Source: CALHVX01 sp964640725 (GTDB taxonomy: Bacteria; Pseudomonadota; Gammaproteobacteria; Pseudomonadales; Azotimanducaceae). Taken from it: a stretch of DNA of 25,626 bases. Position 1 is the stretch's first letter. The number at the start of each line of letters is the position of its first letter. Below are positions 25,401-25,626 of the stretch, in pieces. The translations under genes were made by a program, and so were the position numbers. Under the pieces are notes generated by a model. The model saw nothing but the letters and a program-made list of their open reading frames with translations, searched no databases and was not told where the DNA came from. The DNA is taken from assembly GCA_964640725.1 (NCBI GenBank), contig CAZXIJ010000040.1:1-25626 (forward strand). Direction: 5' to 3'.

Positions 25401-25626
25401 ACCGTGGTGGCCAGCTATACCGATGACGACGGCACCGCCGAAAGCCGCTCCAGCAGCGGCACCGCGGCGGTCACCAACGTCAACGATCCCGTAGCGGGCC
25501 AGCCGGTCATTGCGGGCACACCGCAGGAGGATCAGACACTCACGGCGGATACCAGCGGCATCAGCGACGAAGACGGCCTGGGCGCCTTCAGCTACCAGTG
25601 GTATCGCGATGGCGGCGCCATCGCCG
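16407..25626 (+). CDS. giant multidomain surface protein (LEPR-XLL / DUF4347 adhesin), 5' part
   Basis: Open through 3073 codons with no stop, running past the window end. AGGAAG at 16394-16399, 7 nt before the ATG, supports the start. Domains by residue: basic N-terminus with a LEPR-XLL variant (LETRILFSADLP, 26-37); linker with helical character (40-225); DUF4347 (228-390); CSLREA-like SGPGSLREAI and right-handed beta-helix (400-790); LamG (920-1140); cadherin repeat with an inserted C-type-lectin-like domain (1157-1405); three Ig-like domains each holding a LamG (about 1415-1745, 2305-2610, 2613-2930); seven delta-60 repeats (1755-2141); and tandem Ig repeats from 2932. No hydrophobic signal peptide and no RTX nonapeptides are seen. 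Only 10 lysines and one cysteine (C331) occur. It is the likely cargo of the four preceding genes: a surface adhesin with carbohydrate-binding modules. Confidence 0.93.
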   Translation, partial: MRKFLVRYRKQSERRAANSGFKSEALETRILFSADLPWLSTDGASTDSFAQLTELALTNPNEHRNSVAANASEYRQSLVLIDEAVAGLIPQREQLQAHFDSAGIVMGFLDSRQSGLDQISASLAESGGQNSLQLLTEASSQGLQLGNSFLGVNEVLANAEQIAGWRPYLDAEGSFGIFASNLSAFADADHLTELFGSLTGSAFTAQDLLAPTEATAWLQKPALQTTELVFVDAGVEDYQSLIDDLRAQAGGGSQFEVILIDEHEDGLARISHTLQGRSDIDAVHIVSHGSDGLVELGNATLSAANVDAFAAQIGAWGDALGADADLLIYGCNLAYSDTGRSLVDELATLTGADVAASEDLTGSAALGGDWELEYQRGQIETGIAFSQLATASYDYVLATYTVSNLNDSGPGSLREAITQANANAGADVIEFTVAGTISLTSALPAITEQVVLDGTTAPGYTDSPLVFLDGAAAGAGADGLLLDTGSDNSIVRALGIVNFDDEGIVVRSDSNWIYGSYVGVDATGLAAAGNNGVGISIRDGASGNTVGTNADGSNDSLERNLIGGNADGVVIFGSGTSGNQVSGNYIGVGADGVTVVANTSVGITITNGATANIIGGSAAGAGNVISGNGDEGIDIVGAGTENNSVLGNLIGISADGTTRVGNTQSGIFVWQADNNTIGGTGANEHNIIGGNGIHGIEVYEAAGTEIYGNYLGTDESGTVDLGNVEDGVQIRLNASGTIVGSIGTDQANTIAFNRNGVVVETGTTGNTIRGNAIYSNVGIGIDLSALSVPDGTDANDAGDADSGGNTKLNTPTLLFANVNDGGFFNFAVDASALPAGSYTLDVYASINGEGGEVEGQRYLTSRTGLAGGDSYEEYVAGGMSSLAPGEYITVTVTDATGNTSEFSSYAVVVDGDPGGTTPSDLQVASTAQGGLVLNESGGNGAYLQADDGGAILGGLTALTVEARFSFTDTSIVQTLVSYATDANPNSLSLRIATDGTLRIQPGSQNAVASTFDYHSLADGNPHTLSVTWDNSSGDWSVYVDGALADSGTGLSVGQSINTGGTLIIGQEQDSVGGGFSSFQRLAGTLHELRFFDTARSASEIELYDDREVAHNTANLIADWQFDALNRDGIVFDEVNANHLTLRQAGGSFTDDPAGLQLGVAEAVANGTVVGTIAGIDAERGAQIAAILAQDPTLTYSAESDKFYRAVTTTDSWINARAAATSATIDGVSGQLATIRSAAEQAVVAEIAADAGQNLFLGATQSGQEWHWQDGSTDADQFWEGTSTGRAINGAYTNWAANEPGGSEPYLNIRHTDGAWDDLTAAFDRGHLVEWDAQEVLDASLALSYTITAQSVTGAFAIDSQTGVVTVADGTLLDATALAEHSLTVQVTDADGRQHSEVMAVAIASANRGVTQQVPVGDSTAEDTQRVFSTANGNAITVDVEGASDGQVQTTLTVLQGRLILPDITGITIVDGANGYRSVTLEGTESAINAALDGLIYEPDSDFNGADTLTITSVASAALQGQYTFDDTTASDTSVGVPNHGAFFGNAATATDPVRGEVLSLDGNGDYVRIDGMFDEPENVTLSAWVNFSSSASNAGDVISIGNMVALRVNDMTEGVTGFFYDGSAFQFVGTGPGVSLNDNQWHHVAFSFDDANNTQNLYIDGELYASASHTASIDYQNWSPQTTIGAHADPSNTGFDFNGAIDDARVYARALSADEIAALAAEQTAHTSTIALTISADNDGPSFDSYAGYQNADVSGSQSTQSMVVQPDGRIIVAGYDSTGTDSFQMVRYNVDGSLDTSFGVNGVVDTNFGGSGRAYTVSLQDDGSLLLSGSGPTADAYIVRYNADGSLDGSFGSSGIAIVDVNSASNTAWDHAVGPDGSIYLSGSVFNGTDDDFVVTRLTAAGTVDTTFNGTGSVIVPNTGSDTAWAVAVQDNGQVVLAGTMDNPSWDVGLVRLNVDGSYDSDFGTGGIVLTDAAGGTDSVSDVIIQPDGQILVVGKGNPGGNDQAMLVRYNTDGSLDGGFGSGGVVLGFSGFQTTGSTAVVLEDGSILMTGNAYPGGSADAFVAKFQPDGTLDTSFGDNAGYSLFDASGTTDFGADVAVLHDGTIVVATTSTVDSGSDFTQVQFNADGTRSTGYGIATDTLAQSVSYTENAAPIILDSDVDVSDPELDARNGGAGNYAGASLVLTRNTGAAAQDLFGFSDGNGLSLSGSSILKNGNVIATFDSNGTAGQLTVTFTDSNGEVPTSADVDNLLRQITYANSSDAPSASVQIDWTFSDGNTGAQGASGALTATGATVVNIIASNDLAVANADSATTLQDTPLTVSPTDNDSDGESDVVSILEYTQPANGVLVDNGDGTFTYTPTPGYTGNDSFEYLAMDTGAGLQHYWGLDGNANDAIGFADGMVNGTTTEAADFGNGLRFNESASDYVELPDVVYGSEFTVSFEFKVDEIDGSLFQYLYSHGNVSSANSVNVFINEATHGTDPFTLRTVVRDGNDSLDNSALEIDISALGLDLVDGQFHSYTLTAGADGLRVYIDGVLVASDTTRGTDGVDPTGSAFLGIRQDLNPDRAFGGVLDSVAIYDNALDGEAIANLAAGSNRATANISVLAASEPTQSLPAAQSVNEDEVLTFSAGGGNAVTVSDGQAGDHPLQVTLTVNDGVLTLNGLTGLTLVEGSNGSSSLTVSGTEAAINAALEGMTFTPNANFHGAVNLAMTTAVASDLVGEYAFEANANDSAPGTANNGALVNGAAIVIDADRGNVLSLNNSNQYVEIPGMFGNPADVTLAAWVNVNSGTFADEIISLGDNVALRSTDGAGGVRFIIRGTSGWQTVDSNINITGDGWTHVAATLNDTTGAIDLYINGALVASATAAESIQYTQGTDTRIGENGNGLTHPMDGLIDDARIYTRALSAEEIAALAFDQVENTDTLAITVDPVNDAPTGTVSIDDTTPAEGDTLNASNTLADADGLSGPISYQWYRDGAIIAGATGNSYTTTQSDVGAVMTVVASYTDDDGTAESRSSSGTAAVTNVNDPVAGQPVIAGTPQEDQTLTADTSGISDEDGLGAFSYQWYRDGGAIA
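17088..17590 (+). other. DUF4347 domain of the giant protein, possible caspase-like fold
   Basis: Within the giant frame, ELVFVDAGVEDYQSLIDDL opens the domain, followed by VHIVSHGSDG (H288) and LLIYGCNLA (C331), then LTGADVAASEDLTG. The spacing of a histidine in SHG and a cysteine in YGCN after hydrophobic strands resembles clan CD (caspase-like) peptidases. DUF4347 is recognisable; peptidase activity is my inference. Confidence 0.7.
17605..18770 (+). other. right-handed beta-helix region
   Basis: It begins with YTVSNLNDSGPGSLREAI, the CSLREA-type lead into bacterial beta-helices, and continues with about 15 short turns of the form 'GNxIGGnxxGVxI' (for example NLIGGNADGVVIFGSG and NVISGNGDEGIDIVG). 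The repeated GGCAAC codon pairs in the DNA come from the asparagine ladder and are not a nucleotide repeat array. Confidence 0.75.
19875..20620 (+). other. cadherin-like repeat with an inserted C-type-lectin-like domain
   Basis: The frame reads VAEAVANGTVVGTIAGIDAE (start of a cadherin-like repeat), then LTYSAESDKFYRAVTTT, SWINARAAATS, GQLATIRSAAEQ, FLGATQSGQEWHW, YTNWAANEPGG and GHLVEWDAQ (C-type-lectin fold landmarks). The cadherin repeat then resumes with LSYTITAQSVTGAFAID and ends LTVQVTDADG. The lectin domain has no cysteine, so the usual disulfides are absent. Confidence 0.7.
20655..21640 (+). other. Ig-like repeat with inserted LamG domain, copy 1
   Basis: AEDTQRVFSTANGNAITV to NGADTLTITSVAS form most of an Ig/cadherin-like domain. 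A LamG (concanavalin-like) domain follows (YTFDDTTASDT, LSAWVNFSS, LYIDGELYAS, DDARVYARALSADEIAAL), and the missing last strand TIALTISADNDGP comes after it. The organisation matches copy 2 at 24245-25208. Confidence 0.65.
21670..22830 (+). repeat. seven delta-60 repeats, likely one beta-propeller
   Basis: Seven consecutive units with the pattern 'aVqPDGkIlvaG ... vRyNaDGSLDtsFG'. Unit starts are near 21688, 21850, 22015, 22183, 22354, 22519 and 22690, about 165 bp apart. The last unit is degenerate (VQFNADGTRSTGYG). Seven is the common blade number of beta-propellers; that fold is an inference. Confidence 0.75.
23320..24225 (+). other. tandem-95-type Ig repeat with inserted LamG domain
   Basis: LTVSPTDNDSDG and GDGTFTYTPTPGYTGNDSF are the signature of a VCBS/tandem-95 Ig-like domain. 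Where the final strands are expected, a LamG domain starts (LQHYWGLDGNANDAIG, YVELPDVVYGSEFTVSFEF, LRVYIDGVLVASDTT, LDSVAIYDNALDGEAI). The strand ATANISVLAASEP follows it. Confidence 0.6.
24245..25208 (+). other. Ig-like repeat with inserted LamG domain, copy 2
   Basis: NEDEVLTFSAGGGNAVTV to FHGAVNLAMTTAVAS, then a LamG domain (YAFEANANDSAPG, LAAWVNVNSGTF, LYINGALVASATA, DDARIYTRALSAEEIAAL), then the closing strand TLAITVDPVNDAP. It shares domain order and insertion point with copy 1 (20655-21640) and clearly related sequence, so it is an internal duplication that has diverged. Confidence 0.65.
25209..25626 (+). repeat. start of tandem Ig-like repeats, 93-residue period
   Basis: Two units containing SYQWYRDG are visible, the second cut by the window edge. 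A 22-bp stretch around that motif is identical at 25309-25330 and 25588-25609, 279 bp apart, exactly 93 codons. Further units are likely beyond the window. Confidence 0.7.

Noticed and set aside
16407..25626. RTX toxin or classical type I secretion substrate
   Set aside because: No GGxGxDxLx nonapeptide arrays are seen in the visible part and no ABC exporter is nearby. The C-terminus is outside the window, so a type I signal there remains possible.

Overview
The window looks like a chromosomal segment from a GC-rich, Gram-negative bacterium. A TonB-dependent outer-membrane receptor, a lipobox lipoprotein, three HlyD-type periplasmic adaptors and a very large acidic surface protein all point that way. 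The style of the receptor and of the hybrid histidine kinase suggests an aquatic gammaproteobacterium, but nothing here fixes the taxon. No rRNA, tRNA, CRISPR array or insertion sequence was found.

Left part (1-6522): the tail of a DUF4345-like membrane protein overlaps a GFA-family zinc protein by ATGA, followed by a small DUF6265 protein. Convergent to these, on the minus strand, lie a YtcJ-type amidohydrolase lipoprotein and, upstream of it, a TonB-dependent receptor; the two may be an uptake-plus-hydrolysis pair. A regulatory region of about 410 bp with a repeated 15-bp motif separates the receptor from a wrecked methyltransferase gene on the plus strand.

Middle (6548-9187): a membrane hybrid histidine kinase with a periplasmic helical-repeat sensor and a C-terminal receiver, but no output domain.

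Right part (9459 to the window end) is the main interest: five tightly packed plus-strand genes with 8-nt or smaller overlaps, or gaps of up to 12 nt. They encode (1) a GAF-GAF-TM-HlyD fusion, (2) a PqqD-like/M50 metalloprotease/HlyD fusion, (3) a short SecA-like ATPase that ends just after the second nucleotide-binding domain, (4) a classical periplasmic HlyD adaptor, and (5) a giant open frame of at least 3073 residues that runs off the window. The giant protein starts with a variant LEPR-XLL motif instead of a signal peptide. It then carries a DUF4347 domain holding the only cysteine in the visible protein, a right-handed beta-helix, four LamG domains, a C-type-lectin-like domain, seven delta-60 repeats and Ig/cadherin-like repeats. 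I propose that genes 1-4 form a dedicated, undescribed export machine for the giant adhesin, with a SecA-type motor and an intramembrane protease where a type I system would have an ABC transporter. The gene content and architecture are read from the sequence; the secretion role is inference.
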